A DNA stretch of 5,516 nt from Lachnospiraceae bacterium. Its GTDB lineage: Bacteria; Bacillota_A; Clostridia; Lachnospirales; Lachnospiraceae. This document shows, piece after piece, positions 1 to 5,516 of this stretch (the first letter of the stretch is position 1; every line of letters begins with the position of its first letter). The stretch lies in the NCBI GenBank assembly GCA_009774655.1, contig VSOD01000295.1:1-5516 (forward strand), written 5' to 3'. The notes below the pieces were generated by a model that saw nothing but the letters and a program-made list of their open reading frames with translations, was not told where the DNA came from and did no database searches. Made by a program: the position numbers and the translations under genes.

Positions 1-260
1 TGGTATAATTCAGTGAGTGCTTTTGCTTTAGCCGGATTGCGGTTTCGGACAATGGCAGGGGGATGGAACGCGGGAAGATGGAGGAACTGAACGGGAAATT
101 AGGGTTGAAGAATCAGATGCCCCTTTTGGATACCGGCGGCGTGGGACTTATGAACATCGCGAAACGGATGTGGATCTATTACGGAGAAAAGGCTTCGATC
201 ACGGTAAAGAACAACCAGGATTGTGGTGTGTGTACGGAATTGACGCTGCCGCTGCCGTAG
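1..260 (+). pseudogene. C-terminal remnant of a LytS/YesM-type sensor histidine kinase
   Basis: The third reading frame from position 9 to the stop at 258-260 encodes the end of a HATPase_c domain. It shows the G1 box (IAVSDNGRGM, about 36-65) and the G2 box (GGVGLMNIAKRM, about 135-170), followed by the YYGE and TELTLPLP strands that normally close YesM/LytS-family kinases. These membrane kinases use ATP to phosphorylate themselves and then a partner response regulator. The ATG at 63 lies inside the ATP-binding fold, so it cannot be a true start. The same frame is blocked by TAA at 6-8, although the conserved fold should continue upstream. Bases 16-36 read in frame 1 give VSAFALAG, which fits the expected strand before IAVSDNG, so at least one frameshift is likely. 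No response regulator follows within the window. The family call is fairly sure; 'pseudogene' is less sure because the rest lies outside the window and a sequencing error would look the same. Confidence 0.62.
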
Positions 261-331
261 ATTATGAGAGCATCTTTGCTTCGCCGCAGGAGCCCCGGCT
301 TGTGGTTGTTGAATATAATTGCAAGAAGTAA

Positions 332-360
332 TTGACAAATAAACATTTATCACGTATGAT
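332..360 (+). promoter_or_regulatory. Sigma-A-type promoter upstream of the Rpn-like gene
   Basis: TTGACA at 332-337 is a perfect -35 box. After exactly 17 bases comes TATGAT at 355-360, a -10 box with one mismatch to TATAAT. Transcription would start near 366-368. The next gene downstream on this strand is the Rpn-like gene at 572, so this is its most likely promoter. Box match and spacing are read directly from the sequence; activity is inferred. Confidence 0.72.
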
Positions 361-370
361 AAAACCATAC
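354..370. promoter_or_regulatory. Possible operator dyad over the -10 region and start site
   Basis: GTATG (354-358) and CATAC (366-370) form a perfect 5-base inverted repeat separated by 7 bases. It overlaps the -10 box and the predicted transcription start. A repressor bound here would block the promoter, but the half-sites are short and no regulator gene is visible, so this may be chance. Confidence 0.25.
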
Positions 371-396
371 AAGTACATCGGAGAAATTCTAAACAG

Positions 397-438
397 TGTG
401 CTTTTCGCACATTCGGACAGTTTCTGTCAGATTTTTCT
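397..438 (+). terminator. Tandem hairpins with T-tract in the leader (weak terminator or attenuator)
   Basis: Two hairpins lie 30-60 bases after the predicted start site: TGTGC-ttttc-GCACA (397-411) and GACAG-ttt-CTGTC (416-428). The second is followed by AGATTTTTCT (429-438), the layout of an intrinsic terminator. The CTGT arm at 424-427 could instead pair with ACAG at 393-396, giving an alternative fold as in attenuators. The stems are only 5 bp, so termination would be weak. It could limit read-through into the Rpn-like gene or define a short RNA of about 70 nt. Confidence 0.35.
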
Positions 439-560
439 AATGATAATTGAACAGGGCAGGGACAGAAGAGTGTGCAGACACTTGGGGAAGCGCGCGGAAC
501 AGGGAAAGGCGCAGGTGCTGTTGCATGCGGAATCCTGATCAGGTCTCCTGCCGAATACAA

Positions 561-566
561 AAGGAG
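561..566 (+). promoter_or_regulatory. Ribosome binding site fixing the Rpn-like start
   Basis: AAGGAG at 561-566 sits 5 bases before ATG 572. It decides the start: the only other in-frame ATG upstream of the conserved core is three codons later, and a GTG near 761 at the edge of the conserved core has no usable spacing to a Shine-Dalgarno sequence. Confidence 0.75.
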
Positions 567-571
567 AAAGG

Positions 572-1627
572 ATGAAGAGAATGCAGAAGGCGCAAAAGAA
601 ACAGACAGCACAGAATTCATTAAAATCAAAGGAAAGAAAAGGTTTTGGCAAAGAGGATGTACTTGAAAGGCGCGGGAGCAGGGAAGGTGTACTGATACGC
701 GGGGCGGCCGGCATCAGGCGGTTTGCCGGCAGATATGTCAAATGGACCGGTTGTCGGAAGGTGCGACACAGTGCAAAGGACAGACTGTTCCGCTTCCTGT
801 TTGACAAGGACAGGGAGGCGTTATTGCAGCTATATAACGCCCTGAACGGTACGGATTACCGGGATGCGTCCGCCCTGCAGGTTGTGACCATCGAGAGCGC
901 GGTCTATGTGGTCATGAAAAATGATCTGGCTTTTATTCTGGCGGGGACGTTAAATCTGTATGAGCATCAGAGCACTTGTAATTCCAATATGCCGGTAAGG
1001 TTTTTGATCTATCTGGCGGAGGAGTACCAGAAACTGATCGAGCAGGCGGAGAGCAGCCTGTACGGGACAAGGCAGATCCCGCTGCCGGCGCCGCAGTGCG
1101 TTGTCTTTTATAACGGTGAGAAGCATGAGCCGGAAGAGGAAATCTTAAGGTTGTCGGACGCCTTTATCAACAGGGACAGAGAAGCAGATGTGGAATTGAA
1201 GGTGCGGATGTTGAACATCAATTACGGGCATAACTGTGAATTGATGGACAGGTGCCATGTGCTGGAGGAGTATGCACAATTCGTGGAGGTGTCCAGGCAG
1301 TATATGGCAGACGGTCTGGCAGTAAAGGAAGCGCTGGAACAGGCGATACAGTATTGCATGGAACATGGGATATTGTATGAGACATTGCGAAATTATCGGG
1401 CGGAGGTGTTGGGAATGTTGCTGGAAGAGTTTGATGTGGACAAGTATGAGAGAACCATTCGAAAGGAAGGCATGGAAGAGGGGATAGAACACGGATTAGA
1501 GCTTGGGGTGGAGCGGTCTAACCATCTGGCCAGGATCCTGATCGAGCAGAACCGTGTGGAGGATTTAAAGCGGGCCGCTTTTGATCCGGCGTATCAGAAA
1601 GAACTCTTCCGGGAGTTTCATTTGTAG
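572..1627 (+). CDS. Rpn-family / PD-(D/E)XK nuclease family 'putative transposase' protein
   Basis: This intact 351-residue protein resembles the PD-(D/E)XK nuclease-like proteins (PDDEXK_2 / Rpn group) that occur in many copies in Lachnospiraceae genomes. E. coli Rpn relatives are DNA endonucleases that promote RecA-independent recombination; activity of this one is inferred. The conserved core opens with KDRLFRFLF (69-77) and LYNALNGTDY (87-96). The likely metal-binding residues are E108 in TIES, D118 in MKND, and E131/Q133 in YEHQST; an ExQ in place of ExK is usual for this group. NMPVRFLIY (139-147), VVFYNG (177-182) and NINYGHN (215-221) follow. The tail has the family's Gly/Glu-rich helix, EGMEEGIEHGLELGVE (299-314), and ends with EDLKRAAFDPAYQKELF. 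Residues 1-66 are a highly basic extension (many Lys/Arg) that is longer than usual. The gene has its own promoter at 332-360. No inverted terminal repeats or target duplications were seen, so it is not shown to be part of an insertion sequence. Confidence 0.85.
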   Translation: MKRMQKAQKKQTAQNSLKSKERKGFGKEDVLERRGSREGVLIRGAAGIRRFAGRYVKWTGCRKVRHSAKDRLFRFLFDKDREALLQLYNALNGTDYRDASALQVVTIESAVYVVMKNDLAFILAGTLNLYEHQSTCNSNMPVRFLIYLAEEYQKLIEQAESSLYGTRQIPLPAPQCVVFYNGEKHEPEEEILRLSDAFINRDREADVELKVRMLNINYGHNCELMDRCHVLEEYAQFVEVSRQYMADGLAVKEALEQAIQYCMEHGILYETLRNYRAEVLGMLLEEFDVDKYERTIRKEGMEEGIEHGLELGVERSNHLARILIEQNRVEDLKRAAFDPAYQKELFREFHL

Positions 1628-1670
1628 CGGTTTCATGTGGCCTGCGATGGTCAGAGGAAGCTTGATATAC

Positions 1671-1687
1671 GGGGGACGCCGTCTCCC
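1671..1687 (+). other. G/C-rich hairpin after the Rpn-like gene
   Basis: GGGGGAC (1671-1677) pairs with GTCTCCC (1681-1687) around a 3-base loop, giving 7 bp with one G-U pair. It begins 44 bases after the Rpn-like stop and could stabilise the 3' end of that message or slow polymerase. It lacks a T-tract, so it is not called an intrinsic terminator. Confidence 0.4.
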
Positions 1688-1703
1688 AGACAGAAATCAC
1701 AGA

Positions 1704-1732
1704 TTGAAATATGGCCCAATGTTTGGCATAAT
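1704..1732 (+). promoter_or_regulatory. Sigma-A-type promoter upstream of purL
   Basis: TTGAAA (1704-1709) and CATAAT (1727-1732) are separated by exactly 17 bases, and each differs from consensus at one position. Transcription would start near 1738-1740, giving purL a leader of about 220 nt and uncoupling it from the Rpn-like gene. The sequence match is direct; use as the purL promoter is inferred. Confidence 0.6.
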
Positions 1733-1941
1733 AAAAAAGACATGGGGTTTCATTCCAAAGGCATTCAGGGAATCCATCCGTATTTTGGCATTTGTGTTAT
1801 GGGCTGTTCAGGGATCAAAGCATGTAATATTTGCAGTGAAGGCGGGACAGGGTGCGGGTGTGACAAAGCGCGGCGGAAAGGAATGGAGCGGCAGCACAAC
1901 GGGATATGCCATGGCAGCAGGTACAGGGGCAGAACAATATT

Positions 1942-1948
1942 AAAGGAG
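1942..1948 (+). promoter_or_regulatory. Ribosome binding site fixing the purL start
   Basis: AAAGGAG at 1942-1948 lies 9 bases before ATG 1958. It supports this start over the upstream in-frame ATGs at 1742, 1799 and 1883, which lack a suitable site. The protein from 1958 begins with RVYVEKKEPF, which matches the expected N-terminus of the family. Confidence 0.75.
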
Positions 1949-1957
1949 AAAAGCAGC

Positions 1958-4900
1958 ATGGGAAACGTGAAGCGGGTTTATGTGGAGAAGAAGGAGCCTT
2001 TTGCGGTTAAGGCGAGGGAACTGAAGGAGGAAATCGGAAGCTATCTTGGAATCGGCGGGGTGCAGGATGTCCGCGTGTTTATCCGCTATGATGTGGAGAA
2101 CCTTTCGGAGGAGGTTTATGGGAAGGCATGTAGGACGGTTTTCTCGGAGCCGCCTGTGGATATTTTGTATGAAGAGACGATCGAGATCCCGGAGGACGGC
2201 AGGGTGTTCAGCGTGGAGTATCTGCCGGGGCAGTTTGACCAGCGGGCAGATTCCGCGGTACAGTGTGTGAAGTTTTTGAAAGAGGATGAAGAACCGATTA
2301 TCAAAACGGCTGTTACTTATTTGATTACGGGTGTTATATCCGACGAGGAGTTTGAGCGGATCAAGGCTTACTGCATCAATCCGGTGGATTCCAGGCAGAC
2401 GGATATGGTAAAACCGGATACGTTGGTGACGGACTACGAGGAGCCGGCGGATGTATCGGTATTTGCGGGATTTAAGGACATGGCGGAGGCGGAACTGAGA
2501 GAGTTGTATGGGTCCCTGGGGCTGGCCATGACCTTTAAGGATTTTCAGCATATACAGCGTTACTTTCAGGCAGAGGAGCATCGGGATCCAACGATGACGG
2601 AGATACGCGTGCTGGACACTTACTGGTCGGATCACTGCCGGCATACGACTTTTTCTACAGAATTAAAAGAGGTTACGTTCGGGGAAGGATATTACGCGGA
2701 GCCGATCCGGAAGACTTATGAGGACTATCTGGCTGTCAGACAGGAGATCTTCGGAGACAGACAGGACAAGTTCGTCTGTCTGATGGATCTGGCGCTGATG
2801 GCTATGCGCAAGTTGAAGAAAGACGGCAAACTGGAGGATATGGAGCAGTCTGACGAGATCAATGCCTGCTCGGTGGTGGTGCCGGTGGAGATGGATTACG
2901 GCGAGGGGCCGGTGACCGAGGAGTGGCTTGTGTTCTTTAAGAATGAGACCCATAACCATCCTACGGAGATTGAGCCTTTCGGCGGAGCGGCCACCTGTCT
3001 GGGCGGAGCGATCCGCGATCCGCTTTCCGGACGCGGTTATGTGTATCAGGCCATGCGGGTTACGGGGGCGGCTGACCCTACGGTGCCGGTGGCGGATACG
3101 CTGAAGGGCAAATTGTCCCAGAAGAAACTGGTGCGCGGCGCTGCCAGCGGATATTCGTCCTACGGGAATCAGATCGGTCTGGCGACGGGACTGGTGAAGG
3201 AGATCTACCATCCCGATTATGTGGCGAAAAGGATGGAGATCGGTGCGGTCATGGGAGCTGCGCCGCGGAAGAACGTGATCCGTGAGACTTCCGATCCGGA
3301 TGATGTGATCATTCTCCTAGGCGGCAGGACGGGACGTGACGGCTGCGGCGGAGCCACGGGATCTTCCAAGGTACATACGGAAAGCTCCATCGAGACCTGC
3401 GGCGCCGAAGTGCAGAAGGGAAATGCGCCCACGGAGCGTAAGATCCAAAGATTGTTCCGCCGGGAGGAAGTGAGCAGGCTGATCAAGAAGTGTAACGATT
3501 TCGGCGCCGGCGGTGTGTCTGTGGCTATCGGGGAGCTGGCGGACGGTCTGGTGGTGGATCTGGATAAGGTGCCGAAGAAATATGCGGGTCTGGACGGCAC
3601 GGAACTGGCCATCTCCGAATCTCAGGAGCGTATGGCGGTGGTGGTTGCGCCGAAGGATGTGGAGACCTTCCTGAGCTATGCTGCGGAGGAGAATCTGGAG
3701 GCTGTGGAAGTTGCGGTGGTGACGAAGGAGCCGCGGCTGGTGCTTAAGTGGCGCGGCAGAGAGATCGTGAATATCGCACGCGCTTTTCTGGATACCAACG
3801 GGGCACATCAGGAGACGGCCGTCAGTGTGGATATGCCAAAGGAGAAGGAAAATTACCTGCGTAAGATCGCTGTGCCGGCGGTGGCACAGGCTGTTGCAGA
3901 GGGCGATGTGAAGAAGGCGTGGTTATCCTTACTCGGCGATTTGAATGTCTGTTCCCAGAAGGGACTGGTGGAGATGTTCGACGCATCCATCGGCGCCGGC
4001 AGTGTTTATATGCCTTACGGCGGTAAGTACCAGTTGACGGAGACCCAGGCGATGGTTGCCAAGCTGCCTGTTTTAAAAGGGAAGACCGATACCGTGACGA
4101 TGATGAGTTACGGTTTTGATCCCTGTCTGTCCAGCTGGAGTCCGTATCACGGTGCAATCTATGCGGTGACGGAATCCATGGCAAAGATTGTGGCAAACGG
4201 CGGGGATTATAAGAAGATCCGCTTTACTTTCCAGGAGTATTTCCGGCGGATGAGTGAGGAACCCGGTCGTTGGAGCCAGCCTTTTGCAGCGCTTCTGGGT
4301 GCTTATGATGCACAGATGGGGTATGGACTGCCTTCCATTGGCGGTAAGGATTCCATGTCCGGCACGTTCAATGATATTGATGTGCCGCCCACGCTTGTTT
4401 CCTTTGCGGTGGATATCGGCAGACAGAAAGATATTGTGACGCCGGAATTGAAGAAGGCCGGTGATAAACTGGTGCGTTTCTTTATCAGGAAAGATCAGTA
4501 TGACCTGCCGGTCTATGAAAATGTGATGCGGGTTTATGACAGTGTCCTTAAGCTGATGGCAGAGAAGAAGATCACGGCGGCTTATGCGCTGGATGGAAAA
4601 GGCGTGGCGGCGGCACTTGCAAAGATGGCTTTCGGTAATAAGTTGGGCGTGACGGTGGAAAGCAGCCTTGCAGCGGAGTCACTTTTTGACAACGGTCTTG
4701 GTGAGATTCTGGCGGAGATGCCTGCGGCGGCTGTGGAAGAGTTGTCTGCAATGGCGTCTGCGGTGAAAGCGGATACGGGATCCGTAGCAGAAGCGGCAGG
4801 CCGGACGGCAGAAACTGCGAAGGCACAGCAAGATGCGGGATTCGATTTCGCGGTGGTCGGAACGGTCACGGAAGAACCCGTATTCCAATACGCTGGTGTA

Positions 4901-5516
4901 CAGATCACCATGGAGGAGGCGCTGGAGGCGTGGACCGGGAAGCTGGATAAGGTATTCCCGTATACGGCCGGCAAGGATAAGAGCGGCGTGGCTTCCGATC
5001 TGTATGAAGCGAAGGATATCTATGTATGTAAACATAAAGTTGCAAGACCGACCGTATTTATCCCGGTATTTCCGGGCACCAACTGTGAGTATGACAGCGC
5101 GGCGGCTTTTGAGCGGGCGGGTGCTGACGTGATCACCAGGGTGTTTAAGAACCTGACGGCAGAGGATATCCGGGAGAGTGTGGATGTGTTTGAGAAAGCC
5201 ATTGCGCAGGCACAGATCATTATGTTCCCGGGTGGTTTCTCGGCGGGTGATGAGCCGGATGGTTCGGCCAAGTTCTTTGCCACTGCCTTCCAGAATGAAA
5301 AGATGAAAGAAGCTGTCATGCGTCTGCTGCAGGAACGGGACGGTTTGGCGCTGGGCATTTGTAACGGGTTCCAGGCGCTCATCAAGCTGGGACTGGTGCC
5401 TTACGGTGAGATCAGAGGGCAGAAAGCGGATTCGCCGACTCTGACTTTTAATACAGTAAACCGACATATCTCCAAGATGGTATATCTGAAGGTGGTTTCC
5501 AACAAGTCACCCTGGC
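1958..5516 (+). CDS. purL: Phosphoribosylformylglycinamidine synthase, single-chain clade II type (3' end outside window)
   Basis: PurL converts FGAR, ATP and glutamine to FGAM, the fourth step of cytosolic de novo purine synthesis. The 1186 residues visible read without stop or frameshift. Residues 1 to about 155 are the PurS-like domain, with LPGQFDQRADSA (89-100) typical of this clade. A linker leads to the synthase motif YWSDHCRH (222-229), whose first His, H226, matches the catalytic His of the family. The first AIRS-like half carries NETHNHPTE (329-337), the glycine loop GGRTGRDGCGG (455-465), NDFGAGG (513-519) and SESQERM (553-559). The second carries GGKDSMSG (795-802). The glutaminase domain starts near 1029 (ARPTVFIPVFPGTNC), with GGFSAGDEPDGSAKF and the nucleophile Cys1135 in GICNGFQ; it makes ammonia that is channelled to the synthase site. 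The window ends at NKSPW, shortly before the expected His-x-Glu of the triad. Roughly 70 residues are probably missing. Residues 931-960 are an Ala-rich segment. No other pur gene is visible nearby. Confidence 0.96.
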   Translation, partial: MGNVKRVYVEKKEPFAVKARELKEEIGSYLGIGGVQDVRVFIRYDVENLSEEVYGKACRTVFSEPPVDILYEETIEIPEDGRVFSVEYLPGQFDQRADSAVQCVKFLKEDEEPIIKTAVTYLITGVISDEEFERIKAYCINPVDSRQTDMVKPDTLVTDYEEPADVSVFAGFKDMAEAELRELYGSLGLAMTFKDFQHIQRYFQAEEHRDPTMTEIRVLDTYWSDHCRHTTFSTELKEVTFGEGYYAEPIRKTYEDYLAVRQEIFGDRQDKFVCLMDLALMAMRKLKKDGKLEDMEQSDEINACSVVVPVEMDYGEGPVTEEWLVFFKNETHNHPTEIEPFGGAATCLGGAIRDPLSGRGYVYQAMRVTGAADPTVPVADTLKGKLSQKKLVRGAASGYSSYGNQIGLATGLVKEIYHPDYVAKRMEIGAVMGAAPRKNVIRETSDPDDVIILLGGRTGRDGCGGATGSSKVHTESSIETCGAEVQKGNAPTERKIQRLFRREEVSRLIKKCNDFGAGGVSVAIGELADGLVVDLDKVPKKYAGLDGTELAISESQERMAVVVAPKDVETFLSYAAEENLEAVEVAVVTKEPRLVLKWRGREIVNIARAFLDTNGAHQETAVSVDMPKEKENYLRKIAVPAVAQAVAEGDVKKAWLSLLGDLNVCSQKGLVEMFDASIGAGSVYMPYGGKYQLTETQAMVAKLPVLKGKTDTVTMMSYGFDPCLSSWSPYHGAIYAVTESMAKIVANGGDYKKIRFTFQEYFRRMSEEPGRWSQPFAALLGAYDAQMGYGLPSIGGKDSMSGTFNDIDVPPTLVSFAVDIGRQKDIVTPELKKAGDKLVRFFIRKDQYDLPVYENVMRVYDSVLKLMAEKKITAAYALDGKGVAAALAKMAFGNKLGVTVESSLAAESLFDNGLGEILAEMPAAAVEELSAMASAVKADTGSVAEAAGRTAETAKAQQDAGFDFAVVGTVTEEPVFQYAGVQITMEEALEAWTGKLDKVFPYTAGKDKSGVASDLYEAKDIYVCKHKVARPTVFIPVFPGTNCEYDSAAAFERAGADVITRVFKNLTAEDIRESVDVFEKAIAQAQIIMFPGGFSAGDEPDGSAKFFATAFQNEKMKEAVMRLLQERDGLALGICNGFQALIKLGLVPYGEIRGQKADSPTLTFNTVNRHISKMVYLKVVSNKSPW

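Larger units (their letters stand above)
261..571. other. Gene-free stretch: promoter and leader of the Rpn-like gene
   Basis: No credible coding region is visible between the kinase stop and the ATG at 572. The frame used by the downstream gene is closed by TGA at 536-538. The stretch holds a near-consensus promoter (332-360), a dyad over its -10 region (354-370), two small hairpins (397-411 and 416-428) with a T-tract after the second, a perfect 10-base palindrome CCTGATCAGG (534-543) enclosed by GCAGG (511-515) and CCTGC (547-551), and the ribosome binding site at 561-566. If the promoter is real, the transcript has a leader of about 205 nt. I could not match this leader to any riboswitch class I know. 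Confidence 0.6.
1628..1957. other. Gene-free stretch: promoter and leader of purL
   Basis: I see no recognisable gene here. It contains a G/C-rich hairpin (1671-1687), a good promoter (1704-1732), a hairpin ATTCC/GGAAT (1752-1756 and 1769-1773), a 10-base palindrome TGCCATGGCA (1907-1916) and the purL ribosome binding site. The reading frame of purL is open across the entire stretch, from the codon after the Rpn-like stop. It would encode a Cys-rich run around 1787-1864, but no start codon in it has a properly spaced ribosome binding site. No purine riboswitch core, PRPP (ykkC-type) motif, T-box or PurR box was recognised. Confidence 0.55.

Noticed and set aside
264..335. A 23-residue Arg-rich small open frame after the kinase remnant
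   Set aside because: It has no ribosome binding site, ends at the -35 box of the next promoter, and has no recognisable features beyond chance composition.
572..1627. The Rpn-like gene as part of a complete insertion sequence
   Set aside because: No terminal inverted repeats or flanking target duplications were seen around it; the 'transposase' label is a family name only.
1671..1687. Intrinsic terminator for the Rpn-like gene
   Set aside because: The stem is good but no T-tract follows, so it is recorded only as a hairpin.
1581..1943. A 120-codon open frame overlapping the end of the Rpn-like gene and running to just before purL
   Set aside because: It starts inside the coding region of the Rpn-like gene without a ribosome binding site, shows no recognisable domain, and competes with an equally open but unrelated frame over the same bases.
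1742..1957. Earlier in-frame starts for purL at 1742, 1799 or 1883
   Set aside because: The first two lack any Shine-Dalgarno sequence. The third has AAAGGA directly abutting the ATG. The family N-terminus and a well-spaced AAAGGAG both support 1958.
1739..1957. Purine, PRPP, T-box or other known riboswitch before purL
   Set aside because: None of the conserved core sequences that I can recognise are present.
1940..3808. Long minus-strand open frames opposite purL
   Set aside because: They are shadows of the purL coding strand, with Arg/His/Leu-rich translations typical of antisense frames and no ribosome binding sites or domains.
4679..5467. A 262-codon minus-strand open frame opposite the PurL C-terminus
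   Set aside because: The plus strand carries clear glutaminase-domain motifs here, and the antisense translation shows no domain.

Overview
This window looks like chromosomal DNA of a Gram-positive anaerobe in the Clostridia, most likely Lachnospiraceae. That is an inference from three things: the clostridial/bifidobacterial 'clade II' single-chain form of PurL, a PD-(D/E)XK nuclease-family 'putative transposase' (Rpn-like) of the type abundant in Lachnospiraceae, and strong AAGGAG-type ribosome binding sites with canonical sigma-A promoters. Base composition is moderate and all recognised genes lie on the + strand.

Layout. (1) Positions 1-260 hold the 3' end of a LytS/YesM-type sensor histidine kinase. 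The G1 and G2 ATP-binding boxes are readable, but the frame is closed by a stop at 6-8, so this is probably a decayed or frameshifted gene, and no response regulator follows. (2) Positions 261-571 are non-coding. They contain a near-consensus promoter (TTGACA-N17-TATGAT, 332-360) and a leader of about 200 nt with two small hairpins, the second followed by a T-tract. (3) Positions 572-1627 encode an intact 351-residue Rpn-family/PD-(D/E)XK nuclease-like protein with an unusually long basic N-terminus. (4) Positions 1628-1957 are a second gene-free stretch with a G/C hairpin and a second good promoter (TTGAAA-N17-CATAAT, 1704-1732). That promoter would give a leader of about 220 nt. (5) Positions 1958-5516 encode the first 1186 residues of phosphoribosylformylglycinamidine synthase (PurL). 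The gene runs off the window just before the expected His/Glu of the glutaminase triad.

The genes do not form an obvious pathway. purL is a purine-biosynthesis housekeeping gene that appears to have its own promoter. The Rpn-like gene is an accessory element with its own promoter, inserted between the kinase remnant and purL. I found no convincing new system. The points most worth a second look are the two long leaders, the kinase remnant, the N-terminal extension of the Rpn-like protein and an Ala-rich segment in PurL.
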